64,000 nucleotides of DNA from Watersipora subatra (lineage: Eukaryota; Bryozoa; Gymnolaemata; Cheilostomatida; Watersiporidae): the NCBI RefSeq assembly GCF_963576615.1, contig NC_088716.1:63662728-63726727 (forward strand), written 5' to 3'. The notes below the pieces were generated by a model. The model was given only the letters and a program-made list of their open reading frames with translations. It did no database searches and was not told where the DNA came from. Every line of letters starts with the position of its first letter. The stretch's first letter is position 1. Positions 23,398-35,027 of this stretch are shown here, piece by piece. A program made the translations under genes and the position numbers.

Positions 23398-24590
23398 GGG
23401 ACACCAAACACTTTACACTAGTCACTGAACACTTAACACTAGTTGCTGAACACTTAACACTGGTTACTCAACACTTAACACTGGTTACTGAACACTTAAC
23501 ACTGGTTACTCAACACTTAACACTGGTTACTGAACACTTAACACTGGTTACTGAACACTTAACACTGGTTGCTCAACACTTAGCACTGGTTGCTGAACAC
23601 TTAACACTGGTTGCTGAACACTTAGCACTGGTTGCTGAACACTTAGCACTGGTTGCTGAACACTTAACACTGGTTACTGAACACTTAACACTGGTTACTG
23701 AACACTTTACACTAGTCACTGAACACTTAACACTGGTTACTGAACACTTAACACTGGTTACTGAACACTTAACACTGGTTACTGAACACTTAACACTGGT
23801 TACTGAACACTTAACACTGGTTGCTCAACACTTAGCACTGGTTGCTGAACACTTAACACTGGTTGCTGAACACTTAGCACTGGTTGCTGAACACTTAGCA
23901 CTGGTTGCTGAACACTTAACCCTGGTTACTGAACACTTAACACTGGTTACTGAACACTTTACACTAGTCACTGAACACTTAACACTGGTTACTGAACACT
24001 TAACACTGGTTACTGAACACTCAGCACTGGTTACTGAACACTTAACACTGGTTACTCAACACTTAACACTGGTTACTGAACACTTAACACTGGTTACTGA
24101 ACACTTAACACTGGTTACTCAACAATTAACACTGGTTACTGAACACTTAACACTGGTTACTCAACACTTAACACTGGTTACTCAACACTTAACACTGGTT
24201 ACTCAACACTTAACACTGGTTACTCAACACTTAACACTGGTTACTCAACACTTAACACTGGTTACTGAACACTTAACGATGGTCACTGAACACTTAACGC
24301 TGGTCACTGAACACTTAACGCTGGTCACTGAACACTTAACACTGGTTACTCAACACTTAACACTAGTTACTTAACACTGGTTACTGAACACTTAGCACTG
24401 GTTACTGAACACTTACCACTGGTTACTCAACACTTAACACTGGTTACTGAACACTTAACACTGGTTACTGAACACTTAACACTGGTCACTGAACACTTAA
24501 CACCGGTCACTGAACACTTAACGCTGGTTGCTGTACACTTAACACTGGTTACTGAACACTTAACACTGGTTGCTGTACACTAGTTACGAA
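23398..24590. repeat. 21-bp minisatellite (CACTTAACACTGGTTACTGAA)
   Basis: About 57 units of a 21-bp sequence. The frame EHLTLVT repeats seven residues at a time and makes a false 365-codon ORF starting at 23277. Variants (GTTGCT, CTCAA, TTTACACTAGTC) recur in blocks, so multi-unit segments were duplicated. Confidence 0.97.
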
Positions 24591-24774
24591 GTACTGGTCA
24601 ACGTTCACCAAACACTTGTCACTGTTAAATAGATACTGGCTCTAAGAATTAAATGTCAAAGACTAAAACGAAACGATTAGTTTCAACATGTTATTTTAGC
24701 TGACTAGGTGTGTCCTGATTTCAGTGCTAAAGAGCTACTTCAGGTCCTTGTGTTCTGGTAGTATGTCACTTGAA

Positions 24775-24965
24775 TTGCTTTTCTGTTCAAACATCAGGAA
24801 CAAAGCTATAGGTATATCTTTTGATTTGCATTTCTTTTGAGATATCAGTGACAAAGATATAAGTATATCACTTGACTTACATGTATGTATCTTTAGAAAT
24901 ATCAGTGACAAAGATATAAGTATATCACTTGACTTGTGTTTCAATTTCAATAATAAAGATCCTAT
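24775..24965. repeat. Short tandem repeat, ~60 bp, three copies
   Basis: Three imperfect copies containing AGTGACAAAGATATAAGTAT and ATCACTTGACTT. The false minus-strand frame at 24735-24983 comes from it. Confidence 0.8.
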
Positions 24966-25034
24966 TAAATTTACACATTGCAAGGAACAAAAAATGTAAA
25001 AATATTGAAAATGATATTTGCTTTTTGTTGGTTT

Positions 25035-25625
25035 TCACGTTTCACATGGAGGCAGAGGTGGAAGCGGAGGCAAAGGCGGAGGCGGCAGTGGCGAAATAGA
25101 AGTGGAGGTAGTAGAGTCAGAGGCAGGAAAAGTCAGAAGCGAAGGTAGAGGTTTGGGTAGGGTTGAAGGCAAAGGCAGCAGTAAAGGTATAGGTTTAGGT
25201 AAAGGTGAAGGCAAAGGAGCAGTAAAGGTAGAGGTTTAGGTAGGGGTGAAGGCAAAGGCAGCAGTAAAGGTAGAGGTTTAGGTAGGGGTGAAGGCAAAGG
25301 CAGCAGTAAAGGTTGATGTTTGGGTAGGGGTGAAGGCAAAGGCAGCAGTAAAGGTTGATGTTTGGGTAGGGGTGAAGGCAAAGGCAGCAGTAAAGGTAGA
25401 GGTTTGGGTAGGGGTGAAGGCAAAAGCAGCAGTAAAGGTATAGGTTTGGGTAGGGGTGAAGGTAAAGGCAGCAGTAAAGGCAGAGGTTTGGGTAGGGGTG
25501 AAGGTAAAGGTAGCAGTAAAGGTAGAGGTTTGGGTAGGGGTGAAGGCAAAGGCATCAGTAAAGGTAGAGGTTTGGGTAGGGGTGAAGGCAAAGGCATCAG
25601 TAAAGGTATAGCCAGAGGTATTCTG
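25035..25625. repeat. 42-bp G-rich minisatellite
   Basis: About 13 units of 42 bp containing GGCAAAGGCAGCAGTAAAGG and GGTTTGGGTAGGGGTGAA. The plus strand is almost free of C. Runs of G in each unit (GGTTTGGGTAGGGG) could form G-quadruplexes. False ORFs arise on both strands. Confidence 0.95.
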
Positions 25626-25659
25626 AAGGTAGTCAAGAGTCTTCATGCTATGCAGGCTT

Positions 25660-27040
25660 TACAGTGAAGATAGCAATCAGTGATGACCCGCTGTAGAATT
25701 TAGGTCAAAGTACTAGGCCTACTATTAGCCGGGTGGTCAAATTTGTGCTAAGTTTTATAGGAAGCTTGTACAAAAGATCAACTATTAGAAATGACCACTA
25801 ACCAAAGTAAGAGTTTTTACCGTCACTCGCTGTAAATAGGCTCTCATCACACCAGTTTCCTTGAATAATGCTGGCTTACCACAGTGAAAACTTGGAGTTG
25901 CCTGATCTCATTTTATGTGAGAGATGATAAGCCTTTCTAGTATATAGGTAGGATTCAGAGACTAGCTCTTTGTCATTAGTTGTAAGCTACTAACAGAAAA
26001 CAGTATCCACTAGTTTGGTCAATCAAGTAGAGCTCAGAAAGTGAATCTTCAACCTCTATTCCCCCCACCCTGCATCTTTCACCTCTCAACCAAGCCAACC
26101 AGAGATGTGAACACATACAAATACTGTTTTTTTTTAAATATTTCAAAAATAGTATAGATCTTACGCTGTGTTACTTTGGCACACACCAAGTTTATTATTT
26201 GATAATTATTGAACTTTTTGCTAGATGAATTTGGATCTTTGGCTGTTGAGAGCAATAAATGTGGAGGACACTTTGTCTAACCATTTTACTAGCCAATCGA
26301 ATAGAGCGAGGCAAGGTAATCACACCAATACAAGAATAATAAACCAAAATGCTTAGAAAGCTTTCGATAATAAAAGTACTCAATGGGGAATTACTGTCTA
26401 ACGATATGAAAGATGAAATCTTGTATGATATGGCAAATTCAGGTGGGTACTAGACAGATAGTCTTAACATTAGAAAAACAGGTGTAATAAAATGATTAAT
26501 TTCCAAGGGTAAAAATTACCAGTAAAAAACCTCTCATTTAATACTGGAGACGTTTGGTTTATAGCATGTTTAAGCGGCAGTTATCTGTTGCTCTTTTATT
26601 GGGTTGTTAGATAAGGTAGTATGGCGATCCCTCCTCTTCCTATGCAGTAATAACAGGAAAATGCTGTCTGTTTAAGCTGCACACTTCAATCTCTCTTACA
26701 CTCTGGAGCATTGATAAAGAATATAAATAATTGCTTTTTTGTTGAGGAAAATTTTTGGTGGCAGCCTTTTCTGTTGCAGTTAAATGTTTGAGGTAATTCA
26801 GTTGGCATCTAGGCTAGAACTAATCATGGTTACTGCTGCTACTTGGAAGCTGCCTTAGAATTACATCTATGTAAACACAGCTCATAGAGTTAGGCCAGTT
26901 TAGGTTGGTTTGGTGATGGGGTATAGAAGTACCACATATAGTATTGCTATCTCGTCTCATGATACTGTCTCATGTTGTTGTGTCATGATGCTGTCTCATG
27001 ATGCTGCATTTGTTTGTGCAAAGTAAATGACGCTATTTTC
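25660..27040. other. No gene recognised
   Basis: AT-rich sequence with some short C-rich words (26058-26070). The 62-codon minus frame at 26195-26383 has no supporting context. A few CATGATGCTGTCT words near 26960-27005 precede the next array. Confidence 0.35.
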
Positions 27041-27592
27041 TTGTACATTGTTGTAATGCAGTACTACCCCTAGTGTCCTGCAGTATTTTTGTGATGCAGT
27101 ACTACCTCTAGTGTCCCACAGTATTGTTGTGATGCAGTACTACCCCTAGTGTCCCGCAGTATTGTAGTGATGCAGTACTACCCCTAGTGTCCGGCAGTAT
27201 TGTTGTGATGCAGTACTACCCCTAGTGTCCTGCAGTATTGTTGTGATGCAGTACTACCCCTAGTGTCCTTTAGTATTGTTGTAATGCAGTACTACCTCTA
27301 GTGTCTCACAGTATTGTTGTAATGCAGTACTACCCTTAGTGTCCCGCAGTATTGTTGTAATGCAGTACTACCCCTAGTGTCCTGCAGTATTGTTGTAATG
27401 CAGTACTACCCCTAGTGTTCTTTAGTATTGTTGTGATGTAGTATTGTTGTGATGACCTCTAGTGTCCTGCAGTATTGTTGTAATGCTGTACTACCCCAGG
27501 TGTCTCACAGTATTGTTGTAATGCAGTACTACCCTTAGTGTCCCTCAGTAGTGTTGTGGTGCAGTACTACCCCTAGTGTTTTGCAGTATTTT
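27040..27592. repeat. 38-bp minisatellite
   Basis: About 14 units of 38 bp containing GTAATGCAGTACTACCCCTA and GTGTCCTGCAGTATTGTT. One truncated unit lies at about 27440-27465. Confidence 0.95.
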
Positions 27593-28219
27593 ACATTTAA
27601 CTGGGACTATTTGATCTTTGAAACTATTTTTGTTTTCTGCAAGTAGTTTTAAACTTATACTATCCGCAGATGTTAGTATTGCTGGGGTGTTGGCCTTCCT
27701 ATCGCAATTCCGCTTTACTGTATTGATTAATATTGAAACCTTCCCAATTTATTAGCCAGTAATGAGACACCCCAAGTTTTTGTGAGTCTTGATTATTTTT
27801 TATTGATGGTTCCTTGTTCCTTTTTACAAAACACAGAATCATCATTAAAATTGCTGATTTTGTGTTCGCTCCTGTGTTCGCTCCTTCGTTCGCTCCTGTG
27901 TTCACTCACACAAGAGCTGATACGATATGTTTATACCAGTGAATAGATTTTAGTAAATAAGTGTAGTATATTACTAAACACTAGTAAAAACTCAACTTCT
28001 GGTATAAATCCTTAAGTCTGTAAATTTATAAAAGCCTAAACCCCTATATGAAAGCAATATTAAAATGATCCAGAAACTAATGCAGATATTTATAAAAGAG
28101 TTAAATTAAGGTCTGAACTCAATTCCAGTAACAATTCCTTTTATAATCAATATGGAAGGAGCAGGGAAGCATGTTTTATCATTTGCATATGATTATAATT
28201 TCGAGTGTGTTTATTTACA

Positions 28220-28805
28220 TGAATAAGAAACTACTTTGACAGACTAAAGCCTACCAATTACTGACAATAAATAGAGGTTGTGTATGGAACTTTTTGTCTG
28301 ACTGTTTTGCCTTAGTGATCTCTTTACTTTAATATATCAGTCAATAGACGAGTCAATCACTAGCTGTTACCAAATGATTTCACAAATTTACACGCCACAC
28401 TGACCGCCTGCCTGGAGGTAATATTCTTTCAACTGCTGGTTTAATGTATTGCTCTAATCACAATGACAATAGAAGAAAACAACAAGTTTAAATCTGTCTG
28501 TGGTAAAATAGAATGGTAGCAAATAGCCATAATTGTGACAATTACAAACAATCTTTCTCTATCAGCTTGTTGAAAGAAACACGTCGTTTGCACCCGGAAT
28601 AATTGCTCTCTCAATCGCTCACCACACTTGCTTCTCTTTCTTCTCTTCACACCAAACAGACAATAGTTGAGAAGTTTTAAGCATTTAATCTGTAAAATAA
28701 TTGAAATAATTACGATTTGATGGGAGAGTAAAACATTTTCGGGTGATAAAAGCGGTTGGTTGATGATTAGGTGTTGAAACAAGAACTAAACAGGAAACTC
28801 CTAGC
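28220..28805 (-). repeat. Dispersed repeat, copy 2
   Basis: Second copy of the repeat at 19190-19860, same orientation, with the matching 113-codon frame at 28441-28782. It lacks most of the CAGCCAATCACTGGCT subarray. Confidence 0.7.
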
Positions 28806-29640
28806 CTGACCAGGCAAAGAAATGTATTGTACAAAGAGATTTCCTTGAGATGTCAGTTGTAGGCAGCAGTAGAAATGACATGTACTTTACCTGATAAAGT
28901 AGGAATCATTTGGCAACCGTTTAAACCTCCTAGATGAATGCTTTCAGCCAACATGCTATCAAATTTAACAGATGCTAACATTTATTAACACGTTAACACA
29001 TTTTGCATGTGCTAACATGCTGCCTATGAAACACATTTTTAGTTCTTTGCTACTCAGCACCTGTTTATTTTTACTTTTAGTGTTTTCAAGTAAAAACTTT
29101 TTAAGTTTTCGAGTTGATGAAAGTTGAGAGTTAAGCTGTTACCTTGTTCAAGTATTTATTAATAGAAACTTATAATAATTTATAGGAAACATGTATTTAC
29201 AGAATTTTTTCTACTTACAATGACATTATTGTGCATGCAAATCTATTGAACCAGTATTAGCCAAGAAAAGGTAATAATCTTGGAGCATTGTTCTACCTTA
29301 TACATGCTTTACATTCAATACTGGATCAAGCACTAGAAATAAAAATATTATATTGAAAATACACTCGATAAAGTCGCTATATTATATTTAAAACAAACTC
29401 ATTCGTAGAATCACTGTAAGCAGCTCATTTAAAAATCATTTCTTGTTTATTTTATCCAGTTACGGTAGCTGTAAGAACTTTGCACATTATGATTTTAAGA
29501 GTTTTAAAACTTATTGAAATTTTTAGTATTGTTGAGCAAATGCAAGCTGGATGTTGCATAGTAAGGAGCAGCACTAAATCATAGAAGTAGATTTAATTTT
29601 TAATAATATTCGTAAAAAGTGAAATACTTTATGAAGAACT
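28806..29640. other. No feature recognised
   Basis: Very AT-rich sequence with no long frames, arrays or splice-bounded coding stretch. Confidence 0.4.
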
Positions 29641-30054
29641 GAATCCATAGCAACTGAGCAGTGTTTATATAAAAGGATATATAAAGTGTTTATATACATC
29701 GGCCTGAATAGATTGAGCAGATGGTATGAATCTAAGGCTATGCTCTAAGGCTGAATCAGTTGAAAAGGTTGGAATTGCCATGTTGACAACAAGCTTAGTT
29801 CCATAAGAATACCAATAGAATTTTAAGTACGAGTAATTAATTCTAGCAATTACCGCTCTTCTCATTCAGCTTTGATTTTCTAGGCATAATTGTTGTCAGA
29901 GAAGGCAATAGGATGAGTGTAATTGCTACAATCAACACGAAGATGTGTGGATAATGAGACATGAAAAACACATGCTTGAGAGGCTGGAGAGGCCTTGTAC
30001 TAAATGTAGCCCCTTCGAAACAATGACTCTCCAACAACCTGCTTACTCGTGTCG

Positions 30055-30162
30055 CGATGAGCAGTGATGTGAGCAGGCTAAATGACATCCTCAAAATATA
30101 TCTTGTAGCCAGGAGTGACAGCCATGCACCTAAGCGTTCAACAAATAGCTCGGCAGCCGTAC
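30055..30162 (-). CDS. Possible coding exon of a membrane protein
   Basis: The minus strand reads GTAAELFVERLGAWLSLLA, then RYILRMSFSLLTSLLIATR, then a good donor (CGA, then GTAAGC at 30055). A CATCAG acceptor candidate lies at the other end. The hydrophobic pattern suits a membrane or amphipathic segment. A phase-0 continuation after an acceptor near 29993 would end in about 40 codons at a TAG near 29870. A 95-codon ATG frame at 30480-30767 on the same strand may belong to the same gene. I cannot name the family with confidence. Confidence 0.3.
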
Positions 30163-31036
30163 CGATGCTGATGCTTTACTCTCAGTCAGTTTCAGCTTCC
30201 TTTATGTCACTCTTAATCTTATTCTGTGAAAAGCTATGTAAACCTTTTACCACAATCTCATAGTTAACTATTCAGAAAACCTTGTTTTGTGAATCTTTCA
30301 GGTCATCCAGGCTGCCAATATAAATTCCAACACAAACATCCTGTACTGGCTACAATAACTCATCTCTGATCTAAAAGTCAGACAAGTTAATTTTAGTAAA
30401 AGGATCAAGTCGCTGCCTTACCCCATCAATCTATTCCTTTTATAAGCAGCATGGCTCTTTTTAGGCGTACAGCTGCCAGCTAGTTAAAAACAACATATGA
30501 CAGCGCTGACAAGCTTGTTGGTCGAATATAAATATACATGCTGACATTAAAGAGTCTTCCTTCAATTGGCCGATTTGAACCCAGAAAGATAAGCCTGAGA
30601 GGCTGGCTAACTTTTGCTAGAATGTGAGTACTTCCTGAGAATTGCCATGGAGCGTCTAACAAGAGGGGAAATAAATACACCACTGCATGCTGACTAGATA
30701 GTTTAGTGACCGTGAAAGATGCTTTATTCATAAACCTCCACTGATTGGCTGTGACAGCTTCAAACATGGATTGCTATTTACAAATCTCATCTATATTAGA
30801 GTTTTTCCATTTGTTTGTACCAGAATAATATCTGAAAATTCACAAGTCATCAGAACTGTGTATCAACGTATTATATCATTATACTTTTATTGGCATTTTC
30901 TGTATGGATGAAAATTTAGGTTTAAAGAAAAAAATGTAAAATGGAGGCAATAAATTAAAAGTGAAAAAGGTATAATAATCTTCAAATTAAAATAAAACCT
31001 TGAAGATCAATAAAGAAAAGCATAGAGAAGCGATGA

Positions 31037-32513
31037 TCATCTTTTGAGGTTATAAAATGGTGCAGTTGAGAGAGGTATCTGCACAGTGAGACTAGACGTC
31101 GGACTAACAGGTTGTGCAGGTGAAGAAGGCGGTGGCAAGTGTCCTGTTTCCTTCATCTGTCGCAGAGTATCAGCTTTCAGAGCTTGCAACGAAAACTCAT
31201 GGGAGGCTGTGAGTGGAAGCCTTGGCAAGAATGGAGCTTTTAGAAGTAGACATCGAGCGCACATGCAAAATAGTTCACCAGTGCAAATGGCTCCAAACAC
31301 GGAAGAGACAGGGGTGGTCAAACCAGTAGATTGGAATGAAGCTGGTGCTGTTGGCATTGTGGAGTTGGCTGCTCTTACAGCTTTTATCTGTTGGTTCGCC
31401 TTTATGTCTGCTACCTGCAAAGGCAAGGGGAAGTGCTAGAGAGCATGGTAACTAAGTGAAAATAATTAATGCTTCTTCGGTAGTGAGACATAGCACGCTC
31501 ACGCGGCATATCTGAGTTCGTTAAAATTTTAGTAGCCACTACCTGGCATATCCAAGCAACCAATGAAACTATCTTTTGGAAACAGTTTGTACAGTTACCA
31601 CTACAGATGCCACAAATAGCTAACCTAGAGTAATCCTTCAATTTGAGCAACAAAAAGTGACCTATAGTATTGACCCCTAAAAGTAACGCAATGACACGCC
31701 TACGAAAATAGTGCACAAGTATGCTTACCATCTTCTGCATGTCATCTAAGTTCTTCTGCAAAGAGACTATATAGTTGCGAGCGAGAACCATAGTAGATAT
31801 TTTAGATAGCTTTCTAACTGAAGGGTTTTTGCTATAGGGCATCACTTCTCTTAGGCTGTCAAGAGCGTGGTTTAGATCATGCATTCGTTGTCTTTCTCTC
31901 GCATTCACCTAAAACCCATCATAAAATCTAGTAACAATCATTTCACTAAAATTTCTTGAGCCTTCGCTGTCTCCTTGATGTCCTATTGTAGAATTAACTC
32001 ATAGAGCAGGTAACTCTACCTTTAGCCTTGGTTTCTGAACTTTATACAATACATTTGATAATACAAGTGACTCTACCTTTAGTCTTAGTTCCTGAACTTC
32101 TTCGTTACTCATATCTGCGCTCTCTATAGACTTGGGTACTTGGTCAAGTCTCTTCCGCACATTTCGAACGTATGGTACCCCATACGTATCCAGCCTCTGG
32201 AAGAGTGGAATTAATTATGAACGTAATCTTGTACAAACTCAAGGTTACTGTACAATTCTAGTAATATTCTCTCTGGCGGTACTAACAGCAACCTGTGTGA
32301 GTAGTTAAATCAAACTAGCTACTCAAGGATCAAGTAAATGCTATGGACTTGATGCTTGTCAAAAATTTTAACTTCATCTACTTCCTAATAGCAATAGTAT
32401 TTGATGCAGCCTTCTATATTTTTCGCGAGACTGTTATGAAAGTGTTGCAAAAAGCTGGAAAAAGTGCATACCTCCTTGCGTTGCGCCTGGCCGTATGTCA
32501 TTGGGGTGTCCAT
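31037..32513 (-). CDS. Olig-family bHLH transcription factor, complete
   Basis: Four exons: 32513-32472, 32196-32077, 31908-31729 and 31414-31037, all introns phase 0, total 720 nt (239 residues plus stop). Exon 2 ends in EVQELRLK and exon 3 opens [13 protein letters not shown], giving the basic region. The rest of the bHLH follows ([36 protein letters not shown]). Basic-region ERxR and the PSVRKLSKI helix-2 start are typical of the Olig/bHLHe22 group, nuclear E-box-binding regulators of neural fate (family knowledge). The last exon is Pro/Ser/Thr-rich and has no recognised domain. The ATG chosen gives [14 protein letters not shown]. An acceptor-like TTATCTTGTAG just upstream implies a separate 5' non-coding exon. 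The precise paralogue cannot be decided here. Confidence 0.86.
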
Positions 32514-34200
32514 CTTCTGCAGGTTGGTTGTCCGCTACAAGATAACAAATTTGAGCGTTGTGAGAGTAAGTGATCAAGCTCTGAGAGTAGGGGACATTTA
32601 TACCCTAAACAAACAATAGAACAACTAAATCATTAGACAGCCTGAGGCAACTTTGAGACCAATAGTTGGTCTTCGCGAAAATCACGCTGATTGGACCTCC
32701 TCTAGATACTCAGCCCTCTCTTGTCTTTTGTTGGACACTAGAAATCTTACTTGATGAGGACAGGCTATACAATTACAATTCATTTTGCTTATAAAATATT
32801 TTTAGAAATTTCAAAAAGAGAAGCAGCATGGCTCAAAATAATCTTATTTTATCTGGTTAAAGAGACATGAGTAAAGGCCCGTTAGACAGAAATTGCTATT
32901 ATATTATATTGCTCTATTGGCAATTCTTTCATTTCAAACATAAATTTTTTTCAAATTTTGCCATGAAACAATCATGAAGCAACAAAATAAAAAAGGGTAA
33001 TAATTAGCCAATCAAATTAAATAAAGTGATTTATTTACTCACTAAGGCTGCAGCAATCATCTTATGATGCAAGTAATCTATACAAACTGTTTGTAATAAA
33101 CTGAACGAGTGCATCATGAATTGCTATAAACACTAAGAATTATTCAATGATTTTAAAGTTTAGAGAGAAACACTGTCATCCATTTAAAAAAGCCTTGCAG
33201 CAGAGTTAACAAACTGTCATCTTATGGGTAAGGTAGCTATTTATGTACGATCTGTGTATTGCTTTGACTCCATCCTTGGGCACCACTTTGGTAAACTCAT
33301 GACAGACGCCACTGCTGACCTTGTAGTTCCAACATTAACTAGCACCCCTGTCAGTAGGACACTATTATGGTCAGCAAATCAACTGCTATCTGCCACCACT
33401 GTTGGCACCTATGAGAATAGATCCTGTGCATCCCTAAATAAGAGATATTTGACAACTGCCGTAGCCTTATGAATAGAATTGAGTGTTTCTAATGGATTGT
33501 GCATAAGGAGTAGCGTAGCCTGACAGAAAGGATAACTCTATTCCGTTCTTCTCTCAGCTTATAAGCCGTCTGCTGCATTCAGAAACACTGCCATTTTTTA
33601 TCCAAGCAAAGTCAAGATGTCCTACAATGCTTGCATTCACGCTTCGCTGACAGAGCAGCAGATGGGACATGATGTTCAATAGCTCTAAGATAGCTTCTAG
33701 TTGCCACTGTGACAAGATTGAATGAAGTCAAGGGACATCTGCCAGTGACTTGTGTGACTGGTACAAACAGGTGACAAGTGGAGACAGGAGCGTGCGGGCT
33801 CGCGCTGCTGCTGCCTTGAGCTATTCTCAGTACGTTAGACTTGACACATCAAAGTAAGCACAATTTCCTTCATCTAGAGACATTGAGTAGATAATAGCTG
33901 TCTCATAAATCACTTAACCATCTGACTAAAGTTGAAATCACTTACCGAGTTTCACCTCCAGATATGAAAGTTCAGTGCATTCACCAGGCACGCAGAATTA
34001 TCATAAATGGAGAATCTTATGAGGAAAGTTTGTGCTACAAAGATCGTGTGTTTACGATCATGTATTCTTACGATCGATCGGTTTTGTGCCCGAAAATAAT
34101 TGGAACAAAGTCATCAAACAGTTTGAGTTGATTTGTTAGTTTTAGTCTGTTGGCCAGTGAGAACAATTTAAATTTTAAAATCCAGACAATGACTATATTG
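32514..34200. other. Upstream region of the bHLH gene
   Basis: Non-repetitive sequence 5' of the bHLH start on the minus strand. It should hold the non-coding first exon and promoter. A locally GC-richer patch with CpGs lies at about 33770-33830. I could not identify a transcription start or a coding exon. The 82-codon plus frame at 33224 has no domain. Confidence 0.35.
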
Positions 34201-34202
34201 AA

Positions 34203-34625
34203 ATATATTCATAAAGTAGTCTGATGATGTCATGATACTCTCTTGTAGTGTATATATTTTATAGTAGCGTGATGATGTCATGATACTCTATTGTAATGCA
34301 TATATTCTACAGTAGCCTTATGATGTCATGATATTCTATTGTAATGTATATATTCTAAAGTAGTCTGATGATATCATGGTACTCTATTGTAATGTATATA
34401 TTCCAAAGTAGTCTGATGATGTCATGATACTCTATTGTAATGTATATATTCCAAAGTAGTCTGATGATGTCATGGTACTCTATTGTAATGTATATATTCC
34501 AAAGTAGTCTGATGATGTCATGGTACTCTATTGTAATGTATATATTCTATAGTAGTCTGATGATGTCATGGTACTCTATTGTAATGTATATATTCTATAG
34601 TAGTCTGATGATGTTAGGATACTCT
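34203..34625. repeat. 48-bp minisatellite
   Basis: About nine units of 48 bp containing GTCTGATGATGTCATGGTAC and CTATTGTAATGTATATATTC. It lies between the bHLH gene and the 3' end of NUDT8. Confidence 0.93.
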
Positions 34626-35027
34626 ATCACAATATGTATAATCTAAAATTGGCTCATTTATCTTTAGAATAATTTAACTTTTGTGGCAATATTTTGGATG
34701 AACGTGCATATTAAAGGAATGTAGCAGTGTTTGGTGTCTGATATTTGATTGGGCATGTAAAATGTAAAAAGACATGTACACTTTTGTATTGCTTTCTTTA
34801 ATTTTCAAATATTCGCTAATAAGTTTAAAAATGGATGCTAAACAAAAACTTAAACAACATTAACATCAGTAATGTTCGTCTAAAAATATATTCTGATAAA
34901 ACTTATCATTACTTCGAGAGACCTTTCTTAATGTGTGTAGAAGCATGGCAATAAATAAACAAATAACCAGCAATAAAACTACAATATCTTTTTCAAGAGA
35001 GTCATAATTAGTCAAAACAATAAATTC

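Noticed and set aside
23277-24374. 365-codon ORF with an EHLTLVT repeat
   Set aside because: 21-bp minisatellite; the non-repetitive first 40 codons have no recognisable domain.
19501-28782. Conserved 113-codon frame in two places (19501-19842 and 28441-28782), possibly a gene family
   Set aside because: Flanking DNA is equally similar and most differences change the residue, so it is a dispersed repeat drifting neutrally.
34203-34625. CTGATGA repeated in each unit, suggesting tandem hammerheads
   Set aside because: No GAAA strand and no pairing stems follow; it is only the minisatellite sequence.
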